In this document: positions 48,943 to 58,622 of the stretch, one piece after another
Layout of the letters: every line of letters begins with the position of its first letter
Position numbering within the stretch: position 1 is the stretch's first letter
DNA from: Janthinobacterium agaricidamnosum
GTDB taxonomy: Bacteria > Pseudomonadota > Gammaproteobacteria > Burkholderiales > Burkholderiaceae_D
DNA: 64,000 nt
Assembly (NCBI RefSeq): GCF_003667705.1
Contig: NZ_CP033019.1
Coordinates: 4,154,001-4,218,000 of the forward strand
Reading direction: 5' to 3'
Translations under genes and position numbers: made by a program
The notes under the pieces: model-generated
Told to the model about the DNA's origin: nothing
Database searches by the model: none
The model's input: only the letters and a program-made list of their open reading frames with translations

Positions 48943-50388
48943 CTATTCTTCCTGCCCCCGTGCGTTGAGCAGGTCGGCCAGGCTGCGCGGCGCCGGTTGT
49001 AAAGGCTTGCGGTGCTGCGTCCAGCCCAGCTGCGCGCGCGGCGTCAGCATCCGCAGCCGAGTGGCGGCCCAGCGGAACAGGCGGTAGCTGGCGGGACGCG
49101 CGAAGGCGCCGCTCCAGAAGCGCCAGATCAGGCTTTCGCCGCGGCTGAACTTGGCCCCCTGCCCGCGCAGCGGATGGCTGACTTCCTCGTTCGGATTGCG
49201 GTTCGCCTCCGTGCGCAGGCGCACCAGCAGCTGCGGAATCGGGATGCGCACGGGGCACACTTCACCGCAGGCGCCGCACAGGCTCGACGCGGTGGCCAGG
49301 TCCGCCGTCGCGGCGAGTCCCAGCAAGTGGGGCGAGATGATCTTGCCGATCGGCCCCGGATACGTGGTGCCGTAGGCGTGACCGCCGATGCGCGTGTAAA
49401 CGGGACAGTGGTTCATGCAGGCGCCGCAGCGTATGCATTGCAGGGTGGCGCGCAGCTGCTCGTCGGCATAGGCCTGGCTGCGACCGTTATCGAGCAGCAC
49501 CAGGTGCACTTCGCGCGGACCATCCTGCTCACCAGCGCGGCGCGGGCCGGAAATCAGGTTGAAATACGTGGTGATGGCCTGCCCCGTGGCCGAGCGCGTC
49601 AAAAGGCTCGCCAGCGGCACGATGTGTTCGAGCTTGGCGACCACCTTTTCCATGCCCATGATGGCGATGTGGATCTCCGGCACGGACGTCGTCAGCCGGC
49701 CATTGCCCTCGTTTTCCACCAGCCACAGGGTGCCCGTGTCGGCCGCCGCGAAGTTCACGCCCGACAGGCCGATGTCCGCCTCGACGAAAGCCTGGCGCAG
49801 GGCGCGCCGCCCCGTCTGAATCAGGCTGTCGACGTCTTCCGTGTAGGGCGCATCGGGAATGTGCTCGGCGAACAGGCCGGCGATGTCGGCCTTGGTCTTG
49901 TGGATGGCCGGCATGACGATGTGCGACGGCTTTTCGCCTGCCAGCTGGACGATGTACTCGCCCATGTCCGACTCCAGGCAGCGCATGCCGCGCGCTTCCA
50001 GGTAGTGATTGAGCTCGATTTCCTCGCTGGCCATCGACTTGCCCTTGATGAAGCGCGTCGCCTGATTGCGCTGTGCGATGGCGTGGATGATGGCGTTGGC
50101 CTGCTCGCCATCCTCGGCCCAGTGCACCTGCACGCCGGCCGCTGTCAGCCGCTCCTCCAGCTGCACCAGCAAATCGGGCAGGCGCGCCAGCGCGTGCCGG
50201 CGCACGGCTTCGCCGATGTCGCGCAGGCGTTCCAGCTCGTCGCCGTCGGGAAATTGGGCGCTGCGCTTGTCCTGTAAAAAATCCATGGCGCCGCGAAAGC
50301 TCTGGCGCAGTTTCGGGTCGTCCAGCGCGGCGCGGGCGCGCGCATGAAAGTCCGCCGGCTTGACGAATTGCAGGGGCTTGGCGTTCAT
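48943..50388 (-). CDS. lutB: L-lactate dehydrogenase iron-sulfur subunit LutB
   Basis: 481 residues. An N-terminal LUD domain (TRFIKGKSMASEEIELNHYLEARG) is followed by two [4Fe-4S] motifs CIRCGACMNHCPVY and CGACGEVCPVRIP, and a C-terminal region. Start has a perfect AGGAGG site. The first 4 bases overlap the lutC stop (ATGA). Together with LutA and LutC it forms the flavin-independent L-lactate oxidation complex of the B. subtilis type. Confidence 0.96.
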   Translation of the reverse strand: MNAKPLQFVKPADFHARARAALDDPKLRQSFRGAMDFLQDKRSAQFPDGDELERLRDIGEAVRRHALARLPDLLVQLEERLTAAGVQVHWAEDGEQANAIIHAIAQRNQATRFIKGKSMASEEIELNHYLEARGMRCLESDMGEYIVQLAGEKPSHIVMPAIHKTKADIAGLFAEHIPDAPYTEDVDSLIQTGRRALRQAFVEADIGLSGVNFAAADTGTLWLVENEGNGRLTTSVPEIHIAIMGMEKVVAKLEHIVPLASLLTRSATGQAITTYFNLISGPRRAGEQDGPREVHLVLLDNGRSQAYADEQLRATLQCIRCGACMNHCPVYTRIGGHAYGTTYPGPIGKIISPHLLGLAATADLATASSLCGACGEVCPVRIPIPQLLVRLRTEANRNPNEEVSHPLRGQGAKFSRGESLIWRFWSGAFARPASYRLFRWAATRLRMLTPRAQLGWTQHRKPLQPAPRSLADLLNARGQEE

Positions 50389-51101
50389 GGCTGGCCTCCT
50401 TCGTGGGTGGACAAATCATCGATGATCAATACCCACAGCCAGCGCGGGCCATGCGCGCCATACGCGAGGGTTTGCTGGATATCCGACGTTTTCGAGGGCC
50501 CCGACACCAGCACCAGGTTGGCCGGCATGCCGTCCGCCCAGCGTTCGGCGCGCGCCGCCGCGTGCAAGTCCACGTGCAGGCTGCTCGCATACACGAGGCA
50601 GATGTGCAAGGGCGGCGCCAAGGACACCGTGCGCGGCGTGGCCGCATCGGGCGCGATGACCAGGGTGCCCGTGGCGGCGATGCCGGAGCGCGCGACGGTC
50701 AACCCCGCGTCGACGGTGTCGAACAGCTCTCCCTTCCACTGCGCCAGCGGACGGTCAAAAGACAGCGCTGCCACGCCCTGCGGCAAGGCGGCGTGCAAGG
50801 CCTGCCCTTCGGCGCTGCCGGTATCGAGCAGCAAACGGCGCACGCCGTGTTCACCGAGGCGCTGCGCCAGCAGGGCCGGCCAGGCATCCGCGCTCACGCA
50901 GTCGACGTCCGCGTGCGCAGCGCGCAAGGCTGCCTGCATGGCGGCTATCCTGTGCCGTGCCGGCAGCGGCGCGGCAGCGCGACGGGCCTGGTAGTGATTG
51001 TCGATGGCCGTATCGATGGTATCCACCGCTTCGGGCGCCGAGGGCGCGGCGGCGCGCAAACGCCCCAGCATGCGTTCGCGGGCGGTCAATGCCGTACTCA
51101 T
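50385..51101 (-). CDS. lutC: L-lactate utilisation protein LutC
   Basis: 238 residues from the ATG at 51099-51101, overlapping the lutA stop by 4 bases; longer frames upstream would run into lutA. LUD domain: DTVDAGLTVARSGIAATGTLVIAPDAATPRTVSLAPPLHICLVYASSLHVDLHAA, then NLVLVSGPSKTSDIQQTLAYGAHGP typical of LutC. Ends with a 4-base overlap with lutB. Confidence 0.95.
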   Translation of the reverse strand: MSTALTARERMLGRLRAAAPSAPEAVDTIDTAIDNHYQARRAAAPLPARHRIAAMQAALRAAHADVDCVSADAWPALLAQRLGEHGVRRLLLDTGSAEGQALHAALPQGVAALSFDRPLAQWKGELFDTVDAGLTVARSGIAATGTLVIAPDAATPRTVSLAPPLHICLVYASSLHVDLHAAARAERWADGMPANLVLVSGPSKTSDIQQTLAYGAHGPRWLWVLIIDDLSTHEGGQP

Positions 51102-51895
51102 GGCGCGCCTCCCGTGCGGCGCCACAAAAAGCTGGCCAGGTGCTCGACGGGCAGCGGCGCGCCCTGGTGCTGGGCGGCGTGGCCGATATTGAGCAGGCAG
51201 CCGCAGTCGGCCGAGACGAGCCGGTCGCAGCCCGTGGCGCAGGCCGAGGCGATCTTGTCGCTGACCATGGCGCCGGAAATGTCCGGATGTTTTAGTGAAA
51301 ACGTGCCGCCGAAACCGCAGCATTCCGATTCGCGCTGGTGCTCGGTGCGCGTCACGCCGGGCAAGGCGTCGAGCAGCGCCACGCCGTGGGTGCGCGTACC
51401 CATTTCGCGGCGCGCCCCGCACGAGGTATGCAGCACCACGTTTTCATCGGCCTGCGCGGCGCCGGCCAGGGCCAGGCCCGCCAGGTCAAGCTGCAGCACG
51501 CAGACGAGAAACTCGCTCAGTTCGTACACGCGCTCGGCCAGTTCCAGCGCCTTGGGACCGGCCACCGGGTCGTCCTGGAACAGCTGCGGCCAGTGGTGAC
51601 GCATCATGCCGGCACAGGAACCGGACGGCACGATCACGGGCCAGGGCTGCGCAAACAGGTCGAGCTGGGCGCGCGCCACGGCACGCGCCTGTTCCGGATT
51701 GCCGCTGCTGTAGGCGGGCTGGCCGCAACAGCTCTGGCCGCGCGGATAGTGCACCAGCAAGCCTTCCCGTTCCAGCAGGCGCACCGCGTCGAGCCCCGCC
51801 TGCGGCACGAACAGGTCGACCAGGCAGGTGACGAACAGGTACACCTCGTGTGGTGATGGCGGATAGTGGCGCGGCTGGCGCGGGTCTGGCTGCAT
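51098..51895 (-). CDS. lutA: L-lactate oxidation iron-sulfur protein LutA
   Basis: 265 residues. Two CCG cysteine-rich domains: SCCGQPAYSSGN and ECCGFGGTFSLKHPDIS, preceded by the usual LFVTCLVDLFVPQAGLDAVRLLE. First gene of lutABC-lldP; GGGGAG ribosome site. Divergent from the GntR regulator with 140 bases between. Confidence 0.95.
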   Translation of the reverse strand: MQPDPRQPRHYPPSPHEVYLFVTCLVDLFVPQAGLDAVRLLEREGLLVHYPRGQSCCGQPAYSSGNPEQARAVARAQLDLFAQPWPVIVPSGSCAGMMRHHWPQLFQDDPVAGPKALELAERVYELSEFLVCVLQLDLAGLALAGAAQADENVVLHTSCGARREMGTRTHGVALLDALPGVTRTEHQRESECCGFGGTFSLKHPDISGAMVSDKIASACATGCDRLVSADCGCLLNIGHAAQHQGAPLPVEHLASFLWRRTGGAP

Positions 51896-52035
51896 GAGTG
51901 TGTCTCCCCGGCGCTCTGTGTGTTGCTGCGGCGCCGCTGTGTGTTGTTAAGAATGACCGGTTCACGCATAATTCCAGCTTCCGCAAGCCACTTCAAATTG
52001 CTCGGACCACTTTAAAACAACACCGGAAGACATCG

Positions 52036-52749
52036 ATGGCGACAGGCATGCAAACGCGGGGCAGGGTCGAGATGGTGATGCGCAGGCTGGAGACAGCCCT
52101 GCTGGACGGCAGCTTGTCGGCGGGCGCGCAATTGCCGGCCGAGCGCCTGCTGGCGCTGCAATATGGGGTCTCGCGCAACACCGTGCGCGAAGCGGTGCAG
52201 CGGCTGGCGGCGCGCGGCCTCGTGCGCAGCCGGCGCGGGGCCGGCGTGTTCGTGACGGATCAATTGCGCAACGGCATGGCGTCACCGTGGAGCCAGCTGG
52301 TGGCCGACCACCCCGCCCTGCGCGACGACATCCTGGAATTTCGCCGCGTGCTGGAAGGGGCGACGGCCTACTTTGCGGCGCAGCGGGCCAACGGCGACGA
52401 GCGCGCGCAGATCATGGCGCTGCTGGCCGAACTGGAGCAGGCACGCGCCAGCGACGACAAGCACGGCGAGGCGCAGGCCGACGCGCGCCTGCATGAAGTC
52501 ATCGCGCAGGCGTCGCACAACACCATGTTCCTGCACTTGCACACCAGCATCATCGGCATGCTGCGCGAACACATCACCATCAATGGCACGGGCTTGCGCC
52601 AGCAGGACGACGCGACCTCGCTGCAGCTGCTGTCACAGCACCGCACGCTGTGCGAGGCCATCTGCGCCAGCCAGCCCGAGGAAGCGCGCACGGCCATGCA
52701 AAGCCACATCGATTTCGTGCGCACGCGCGTCACCAGCGATGACGATTGA
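52036..52749 (+). CDS. FadR-type GntR regulator of the lactate operon
   Basis: 237 residues from the ATG at 52036-52038 with GGAAGA upstream. GntR winged helix (LLDGSLSAGAQLPAERLLALQYGVSRNTVREAVQRLAARGLVRSRRGAGVFV) and an FCD ligand domain with metal-binding His (HEVIAQASHNTMFLHLHTSIIG). Homologues LldR/LutR bind L-lactate and repress lut/lld genes. A GGACCA half-site lies at 52004-52009. Divergent placement from lutA supports this role. Confidence 0.92.
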   Translation: MATGMQTRGRVEMVMRRLETALLDGSLSAGAQLPAERLLALQYGVSRNTVREAVQRLAARGLVRSRRGAGVFVTDQLRNGMASPWSQLVADHPALRDDILEFRRVLEGATAYFAAQRANGDERAQIMALLAELEQARASDDKHGEAQADARLHEVIAQASHNTMFLHLHTSIIGMLREHITINGTGLRQQDDATSLQLLSQHRTLCEAICASQPEEARTAMQSHIDFVRTRVTSDDD

Positions 52750-52830
52750 ACCTACTGGTAGGACCAGTGCATGCGCACAGCGGCGGCGAAAGCTGCTAAC
52801 ATCGCGCGCCGCCATTGACTTCCTCCTGCC

Positions 52831-53244
52831 ATGACCGTCCTCGTCCACACCCACCCGCTGGTGCTCCAGCTGGAAAACGACTTGCTGCCCCTGTTCCGCG
52901 CCGCCCTGCCCGCACTCGCGGCGGCGGCCCCACAGGCGCTCGCCTCCGTATTCGCCTTTTCCAGCGGCACGGCCAGCGCCTTCCAGGATTATCATTTCGG
53001 CATTTCCTGCCTGCTCGAGGACGTGCCCGACAATGCCCCGGAAGAAGTCGCCCTGCTGGTCAGCGTCACGGGACTCGAGTCGGGCGCCCGGCTCAGCGCA
53101 CAGGTCGTCTGGGGCCAGCCTTCGGGCCGGGTGGAAACGCAGGCCGACCTGTCGGCGGGCGACCTGTCTGCCTTGCACGCGGCCCTGCCCGGCTTGCTGG
53201 CCAGCCTGCAGGAGGCAGCCAGCCGTGGCGGGCCGCGAATGTAA
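52831..53244 (+). CDS. Protein of unknown function
   Basis: 137 residues. Ala/Leu-rich N-terminal helix, then FGISCLLEDVPDNAPEEVALLVSVTGLESGARLSAQVVWGQPSGRVETQADLS, which looks like beta strands. No signal peptide or membrane segment, no clear ribosome site. Codon usage fits the neighbours. I do not recognise a family. The start 81 bases after the lactate regulator may mean read-through expression. Confidence 0.6.
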   Translation: MTVLVHTHPLVLQLENDLLPLFRAALPALAAAAPQALASVFAFSSGTASAFQDYHFGISCLLEDVPDNAPEEVALLVSVTGLESGARLSAQVVWGQPSGRVETQADLSAGDLSALHAALPGLLASLQEAASRGGPRM

Positions 53245-53315
53245 CAAGCGCATGTGACAGGCACATGAAAAAGTGCCGGGAAACAACAACTTACGTTTTC
53301 CGTAGCGCAACTTTG

Positions 53316-53345
53316 TTGACTTCCACTAGTCCCACCCCCTATCCT
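53316..53345 (+). promoter_or_regulatory. Candidate sigma-70 promoter for the TorF-like gene
   Basis: -35 TTGACT (53316-53321), 18-base spacer, -10 TATCCT (53340-53345). Gives a leader of about 150 bases before the ATG at 53499. Confidence 0.45.
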
Positions 53346-53498
53346 TTCAGTTAAGTTTGGCGAGAATATCTGCCCGTTCATGCGAGCCTGCAGGCAGGGT
53401 CCGCCTTGCCTCCACAAAAGTCCATTCCGCATTTTTATTGCAACCATCAGGGCAACGTGCCTGGACGGCCGCTGCCAGCAAATACGGAGCTGACTGCC

Positions 53499-54290
53499 AT
53501 GCCATCGCACCACTATTTTCCTGGAACATCCTTGCTCGGCTGCCTCTTCCTGCTGGCCGCCCTGCCCGTGCAGGCGCAAAGCACGGACAGCCCTGCCGCC
53601 ACCTTCAGCGCCAATGCCAGCCTCACGTCCCAGTACATTTCGCGCGGCTTTCGCCAGACCTGGGGCAAGCCGGCGCTGCAGGCGGGGGCCGACTACGCGC
53701 ACCCGAGCGGCTGGTCGCTCGGCACCTGGGCTTCCACCGTCAGCGACCGCTACATTCAGGATGCGACCGTCGAATGGGATCTGTACGGCGGCTACAGCGG
53801 CACGGTGGGTGAACTGGGCTACAGCGTGCTCGCGTATTACTACAAGTATCCGGGCGCCGTTTACCGCGCCACAGGCGTCAAGTATGACTATGGCGAACTG
53901 TCGCTGGGCCTCAGCTACAAGATGCTGTACGCCAAGTACAACCATACGGTCACGCCGGACTTCTTCGGCATCACGCATGCGCGCGGCACGGGCTACCTGG
54001 ACGTGGGCGCGAATGTCGACCTGGGCAATGCCTGGACCTTGAACCTGCACGCCGGCAATGGGCGGGTGGCGGGCACGGGCAATGCCATCTGGAACTGGCG
54101 CGACGCCAAGGTGGGCGTCACCCGGGCCTTCGACGGCGGCTGGAGCGCCAGCGCGGCCGTGACGCGCGCCTGGGGCGCCACCGACGCCTACGACCATTAC
54201 ACCTTGGGCATTCCGAATGCGGCCGGCCAGTTCGACACGTCGAACCCGGCCGCGGCCACGCTGGTCGTGGCCATCAGCAAGACATTCTAG
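53499..54290 (+). CDS. TorF-family putative outer-membrane protein
   Basis: 263 residues from the ATG at 53499-53501 (CGGAG upstream). Signal peptide ending LPVQA-Q at about residue 25. The mature part is a run of amphipathic strands with aromatic ends (NASLTSQYISRGFRQTWGKPALQAGADYAHPSGWSLGTWAS, DLYGGYSGTVGELGYSVLAYYYKYPG) ending in Phe, as expected for a beta-barrel. The TSQYISRGF motif is the hallmark of TIGR02001/TorF-like proteins. Transport substrate unknown. Lies 57 bases upstream of the chemoreceptor. Confidence 0.88.
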   Translation: MPSHHYFPGTSLLGCLFLLAALPVQAQSTDSPAATFSANASLTSQYISRGFRQTWGKPALQAGADYAHPSGWSLGTWASTVSDRYIQDATVEWDLYGGYSGTVGELGYSVLAYYYKYPGAVYRATGVKYDYGELSLGLSYKMLYAKYNHTVTPDFFGITHARGTGYLDVGANVDLGNAWTLNLHAGNGRVAGTGNAIWNWRDAKVGVTRAFDGGWSASAAVTRAWGATDAYDHYTLGIPNAAGQFDTSNPAAATLVVAISKTF

Positions 54291-54347
54291 GCGCGCCACC
54301 CGCGACGCCCATGGCACCGATACCCCTTCCCATCAAGGAACAGCATC

Positions 54348-56438
54348 ATGCAACTCTCACTAAACAGTAAAATCTGCGTCGCCGCCACCGCGCTCGCCGT
54401 CCTCAGCCTCGGCGTCACGGCGGCGGTGATCGGCTACAAGAGCAGCGCCAGCGCGGAAGCGGCCGCGCTGGACCTGGCGCGCACGTCGGCGCGCGAAGTG
54501 GCCGGCGCGCTGCAGGCGCGCATCGCCAGCAACCTGTCCAGCGTTTCCAGCCTGGCCGGCGCCATGCGCGGCACCAAGAGCGCCAGCCTGCCCCTGCAGC
54601 GCGAGCAGATCAATGAACTGACCAAGGCCACCCTGACCAGCTCGGAAGACTTGCTGGGCGCGGCCGTGACGTGGGAGCCGAACGCGCTCGACGGCAAGGA
54701 TGCGGATTTCGCCAACCAGAAGCCGTACTACGACGCCAGCGGCCGCTTCATGCCCTACTGGACGCGGGGCGCCGGCGGCAAGCTGCAAGTCGAACCCATC
54801 GTCTTCGACCCGAAACCGGGCGCCAACGACTGGTATGACGTGCCCAAGCGCACGGGCAAGACTTACTTTACGGAACCGTACATCTACCCCGTCGACGGCA
54901 AGAATGTGCTGATGGCCTCGCTGGTGGCCCCCATCATGATCGACGGCGGCTTCAAGGGCGTGGCCAGCGCCGACTTCATGCTCACGCGCCTGGCGAAAAT
55001 CCTGGCCGACCTGAAAGTGATCGAGGGCGGCAAGCTGGCCCTGATCTCGAACGGCGGCCTGTACGCGAGCCATCCCGTGCCTGAGCGGCTGGGCAAGAAG
55101 GCCGACGACGTGCCTGCGGCCGGCCTGGAAAAAGTGCGCCAGGGCCAGCCGTACGAATATGAAGACGGCCAGGGCTATATCCATTTGCTGCAGCCGCTGC
55201 AGATCCACCCCGATATCGCGCCCTGGAGCGTGGAACTGAACTTCCCGAAAAGCGTGGCCATCGCCTCGGCGCGCGACCTGATGATCTACACCCTGATCGT
55301 CGCCCTGCTGTGCGCGGCGGCCACGGCCGGTATTTTGATCCTCGTCGTCAACCAGCTGACGCGCCCCCTGCGCACCCTGGGCCGCACCATGACGGACCTG
55401 TCGAGCGGCGACGCCGACCTGCGCGTCAAGCTGGAAGTCAAGGGGACCGACGAGCTGGCCGTCATCGGCAAGGGTTTCAACGCCTTCGTGGAAAAGATCC
55501 ACGCCGTGCTGCTGCAAGTGCAAGCCAGCGCCGACAACGTGGCCCGCGCCAGCGCGGAAATTGCGCAAGGCAATAACGACCTGTCGGCCCGCACGGAGCA
55601 GCAAGCCAGTTCGCTCGAAGAAACGGCCGCTTCGGTGGAAGAACTGACGGGCACCGTCAAGGAAAACGCCGACCATGCGCGCCAGGCGAATCAACTGGCC
55701 GCTTCCGCATCGAGCGTGGCGCAGAAGAGCGGTGAGGTGGTCGGCAAGGTCATCGAAACGATGACCTCGATCAACGACTCGTCGAACAAGATCGTCGATA
55801 TCATCAGCGTGATCGACGGCATCGCCTTCCAGACGAATATCCTGGCCCTGAATGCGGCCGTGGAAGCGGCGCGCGCGGGCGAACAGGGCCGCGGTTTCGC
55901 CGTCGTCGCCACGGAAGTGCGCAACCTGGCGCAACGCTCGGCGGCGGCGGCCAAGGAAATCAAGCTGCTGATCGACGATTCGGTGGGCAAGGTCGCGGCC
56001 GGCAGCAAGCTCGTCGATGAGGCGGGCGCCACCATGGAACAGGTGGTCGACAGCGTGCGCAAGGTGACCGCCATCATGGCCGACATCAGCGTCGCCACCA
56101 ACGAACAAAGCGACGGCATCGCCCAGGTCAACCAGGCGCTGGCGCAGATGGATGGCGTGACGCAGCAGAACGCGGCCCTGGTCGAGGAAGCGGCGGCGGC
56201 AGCCGAAAGCCTGCAAGACCAGGCCAGCCATCTGGCCGAGGTGGTCAGCGTGTTCAAGCTGGGCGAGCAGGTGCGCCAGACGGCGCCGGCAGCAACACCG
56301 GCGGCAGCCGTGGCAACACCGCGCGCCGCGCCGCCAAAGACAGCATCACCGGCCAAGCGCCTGGCCGTTGCCAAGCCGCCAGCGGCACAGCACGCGCCGG
56401 CCAAGGCACCGGCAGGAGATGACTGGGAAGAGTTTTAA
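54348..56438 (+). CDS. Methyl-accepting chemotaxis protein with Cache sensor
   Basis: 696 residues, inner membrane. TM1 at about 9-30, a periplasmic dCache-type sensor (about 35-305; [22 protein letters not shown] region, [37 protein letters not shown], typical of amino- or organic-acid sensors), TM2 at about 308-331, HAMP at about 332-385, and the signalling domain with the hairpin tip [28 protein letters not shown] at about 495-522. It ends in the Pro/Ala-rich tail plus DWEEF, matching the xWxxF CheR/CheB-tethering pentapeptide. Ligand unknown; the neighbouring lactate genes make carboxylates a reasonable guess. Confidence 0.95.
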   Translation: MQLSLNSKICVAATALAVLSLGVTAAVIGYKSSASAEAAALDLARTSAREVAGALQARIASNLSSVSSLAGAMRGTKSASLPLQREQINELTKATLTSSEDLLGAAVTWEPNALDGKDADFANQKPYYDASGRFMPYWTRGAGGKLQVEPIVFDPKPGANDWYDVPKRTGKTYFTEPYIYPVDGKNVLMASLVAPIMIDGGFKGVASADFMLTRLAKILADLKVIEGGKLALISNGGLYASHPVPERLGKKADDVPAAGLEKVRQGQPYEYEDGQGYIHLLQPLQIHPDIAPWSVELNFPKSVAIASARDLMIYTLIVALLCAAATAGILILVVNQLTRPLRTLGRTMTDLSSGDADLRVKLEVKGTDELAVIGKGFNAFVEKIHAVLLQVQASADNVARASAEIAQGNNDLSARTEQQASSLEETAASVEELTGTVKENADHARQANQLAASASSVAQKSGEVVGKVIETMTSINDSSNKIVDIISVIDGIAFQTNILALNAAVEAARAGEQGRGFAVVATEVRNLAQRSAAAAKEIKLLIDDSVGKVAAGSKLVDEAGATMEQVVDSVRKVTAIMADISVATNEQSDGIAQVNQALAQMDGVTQQNAALVEEAAAAAESLQDQASHLAEVVSVFKLGEQVRQTAPAATPAAAVATPRAAPPKTASPAKRLAVAKPPAAQHAPAKAPAGDDWEEF

Positions 56439-56579
56439 GCCTGCCTTGCCTGGTCATTGCACGCTATCCTTGATGTAAATCAAGTGGCAAATACATTCGG
56501 TGAGAATTGCCCCTGAGCCATCCTTTTATACTGTTGCCGCGTCTACGGCACGCATGTTTGCCGGCATAAAAGGATGGGC

Positions 56580-57194
56580 ATGAAAAAAATCGTAGCAGTA
56601 TTATTGACATCAAGTACCGCACTGCTGGCTGGCTGCGGCGGTGGCGGCGGCGGCAGCAGTGATGCAGGCAATGTCAATGCCGGCTCGACGCTGGCGCCCT
56701 ACGTCGGCACCTGGCAAGCGCCATGCGACGAGCATGAACGCCAGACCATGGTCGTCGCAGCCAAAGCCGACGGCAGCGGCGCGATGGAACTGACCTCCAC
56801 CACCGAAACCTATCTCAAGACCGGCTGCAGCGGTACCTTGCTGGGCACGGAAACCATGACCGCGAAAATCACGGCGACACCGGATGGCGTGGCTGACGTT
56901 CTCGTCAAACTGACGGAGAATGGGGCCGCGAGCAACGTGCGCATCGACAAACTGAACCTGTCCATCCCCGCCTATAGCTTCAACGTCACGGGGCCCGGCG
57001 TGCAATACGTGAAGAAAGATGGCAAACAGCAATGGTGCATCGAATATGAAGGCGGCTCCACTTGCCTGCTCGACGAAGGCACGCTCCCCGCGCAAACCAT
57101 CAAAGGCGGCATCGTCTTGCGTGACAACACCCTCTACACCTTCTCGCACAACGGCAGCAGTTACGTGCCCGACATGCTGTATGTAAAAAAATAG
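56580..57194 (+). CDS. Small lipoprotein of unknown function
   Basis: 204 residues from the ATG at 56580-56582, with AAGGA six bases upstream; another ATG at 56574 lies inside that site. Lipobox LAGC at about residues 17-20 followed by a run of Gly and Ser. The mature part starts with LAPYVGTWQAPCDEHERQTM and is predicted mostly beta, with four Cys. The opening YVGTWxxPC resembles small periplasmic or outer-membrane lipoproteins of Oxalobacteraceae. No function recognised. Confidence 0.8.
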   Translation: MKKIVAVLLTSSTALLAGCGGGGGGSSDAGNVNAGSTLAPYVGTWQAPCDEHERQTMVVAAKADGSGAMELTSTTETYLKTGCSGTLLGTETMTAKITATPDGVADVLVKLTENGAASNVRIDKLNLSIPAYSFNVTGPGVQYVKKDGKQQWCIEYEGGSTCLLDEGTLPAQTIKGGIVLRDNTLYTFSHNGSSYVPDMLYVKK

Positions 57195-57268
57195 GCTCAG
57201 TCATCGGCAAGTAGGGGAAATGACGGAATCTTCCCTTGGCGGTGCTGTCTGACTCTGCATATTCACCA

Positions 57269-57421
57269 TGCGACTGGCTGCGGCCGTTTCACGGCGTGGC
57301 CACGCGCTACCTGCCGAACTACCTGGGCTGGCGCTGGATACCCGACGCCAGGCGCATCCGCTCACCGGCAACGTTATTGAAGGCGGCGCTGGGAGCATTC
57401 CCACACTTGACGGTGACATAG
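57269..57421 (+). pseudogene. Transposase C-terminal remnant
   Basis: In the 398-base gap 57195-57592, one frame reads CDWLRPFHGVATRYLPNYLG and continues with a WRW motif, then LLKAALGAFPHLTVT and a stop at 57419-57421. This matches the C-terminal end of a DDE transposase (YLxNYLGWR...LLxAALG). No start, catalytic residues or terminal inverted repeats remain, so it is a fragment of an old insertion. The family cannot be fixed by eye. The rest of the gap holds a GC hairpin near 57448-57463 (GGGGCC-N4-GGCCCC) and AT-rich sequence before the next gene. Confidence 0.6.
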
Positions 57422-57592
57422 CCAAAAATAAACGCACGAGTAGCCGTGGGGCCGCCCGGCCCCGCAGCTTGGCGCGACGGCGCCATCTCGCCCACCGCCT
57501 CGTAGACTCGAGTCCGTTAGCGAGCGTATGTGTAGAATCGAACATACTTTGCGTAAATAGAAAGCTATTCTGTTGAAAAACAGGAGCTTGCC

Positions 57593-58621
57593 ATGTCGTC
57601 CCACGCTTTCCCCCTGCCGTCCCACGCTGCACTGAGCGCCCTGCTGCAGCAGCAGGACAGCGCCTTTCTCCCCATCGAAGGCTTGCGGCGCCTGCGCGAT
57701 GCGGGCTTGGACCAGCTGCCCCTGCCCGGCCACGGCGCCACCCTGCTGCGCTGGCAAATGCTGGCCGCCATCGCCGCCATCGACCTGTCCCTGCTCAAGC
57801 TGTATGAGGGCCATACCGATGCGCTGGCCATCCTGGCTGAAATCGACGGCCCCGGCGTGCCGGCCGGCAGCAGCTGGGGCGTATGGTGCGCGGAAATGCC
57901 GGGCGCGCGCGTGCAATTACAGCAGGCGGCCGATGGCCGCTATGTGCTCGATGGACGCAAGGCCTGGTGCTCCGGTGCGCATGGCCTCAGCCATGCCTTG
58001 GTCAGCTGCTGGAATGAGGACGGCCAGGCTTGCCTGGCCTCGATAGCCCTGTCGCAGCCGGGCGTGCACGTCACGGACCAGGGCTGGCAAGCCGTCGGCA
58101 TGGCCGCCTGCGCCAGCGTCGAGGTGACCTTTTCCGCCGCGCGCGCCTTTCCCGTGGGCGCGCCGGGCGCATATCTGGCCCGTCCCGGCTTCTGGCATGG
58201 CGGCGCCGGCATCGCGGCCGCCTGGTACGGCGCCGCCTGCGCCATCGCCAGCCACCTGCACGCACGCGCGCAGCACGCCGCCCCCGATGCCGTGCGCCTG
58301 GCGCAGCTGGGCCAGATCGACTGTGCGCTGCGCGCCGCTGGCGCCCTGCTGCGCGAAGGCGCGGCGGAAATCGACGCCCATCCGCAGCGCGACGCCATGG
58401 GAATGGCCCTGCGCCTGCGACTGGCCGTGGAAGATGCCGCCACGCTGGCCCTGCTGCTGACCACGCGCGCGCTGGGCGCCGGGCCCCTGTGCCGCGACGC
58501 CCGTTTCGCGCGATTGGCGGCCGACCTGCCCGTGTTCCTGCGCCAGAGCCATGCCGAGCGCGATCAGGCCGTGCTCGGCGGTATCGTCGCCGGCGCCGAA
58601 GACCATCCGTGGGCGCTATGA
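57593..58621 (+). CDS. Acyl-CoA dehydrogenase-like protein
   Basis: 342 residues, somewhat shorter than a usual acyl-CoA dehydrogenase (about 380). Central beta domain with GSSWGVWCAEMPGARVQLQQAADGRYVLDGRKAWCSGAHGLSHALVSC (FAD/substrate region), then FSAARAFPVGAPGAYL, and a helical C-terminal domain. A clear catalytic Glu cannot be identified. Ribosome site AGGAG. First gene of a four-gene operon with a PIG-L deacetylase, methyltransferase and glycosyltransferase; this setting suggests oxidation of a carrier-bound or sugar-linked acyl group, not fatty-acid breakdown. The exact reaction is unknown. Confidence 0.85.
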   Translation: MSSHAFPLPSHAALSALLQQQDSAFLPIEGLRRLRDAGLDQLPLPGHGATLLRWQMLAAIAAIDLSLLKLYEGHTDALAILAEIDGPGVPAGSSWGVWCAEMPGARVQLQQAADGRYVLDGRKAWCSGAHGLSHALVSCWNEDGQACLASIALSQPGVHVTDQGWQAVGMAACASVEVTFSAARAFPVGAPGAYLARPGFWHGGAGIAAAWYGAACAIASHLHARAQHAAPDAVRLAQLGQIDCALRAAGALLREGAAEIDAHPQRDAMGMALRLRLAVEDAATLALLLTTRALGAGPLCRDARFARLAADLPVFLRQSHAERDQAVLGGIVAGAEDHPWAL

Positions 58622-58622
58622 C

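Noticed and set aside
47143..52749. Lactate cluster as novel
   Set aside because: lutABC plus lldP with a divergent FadR-type regulator is a known arrangement.
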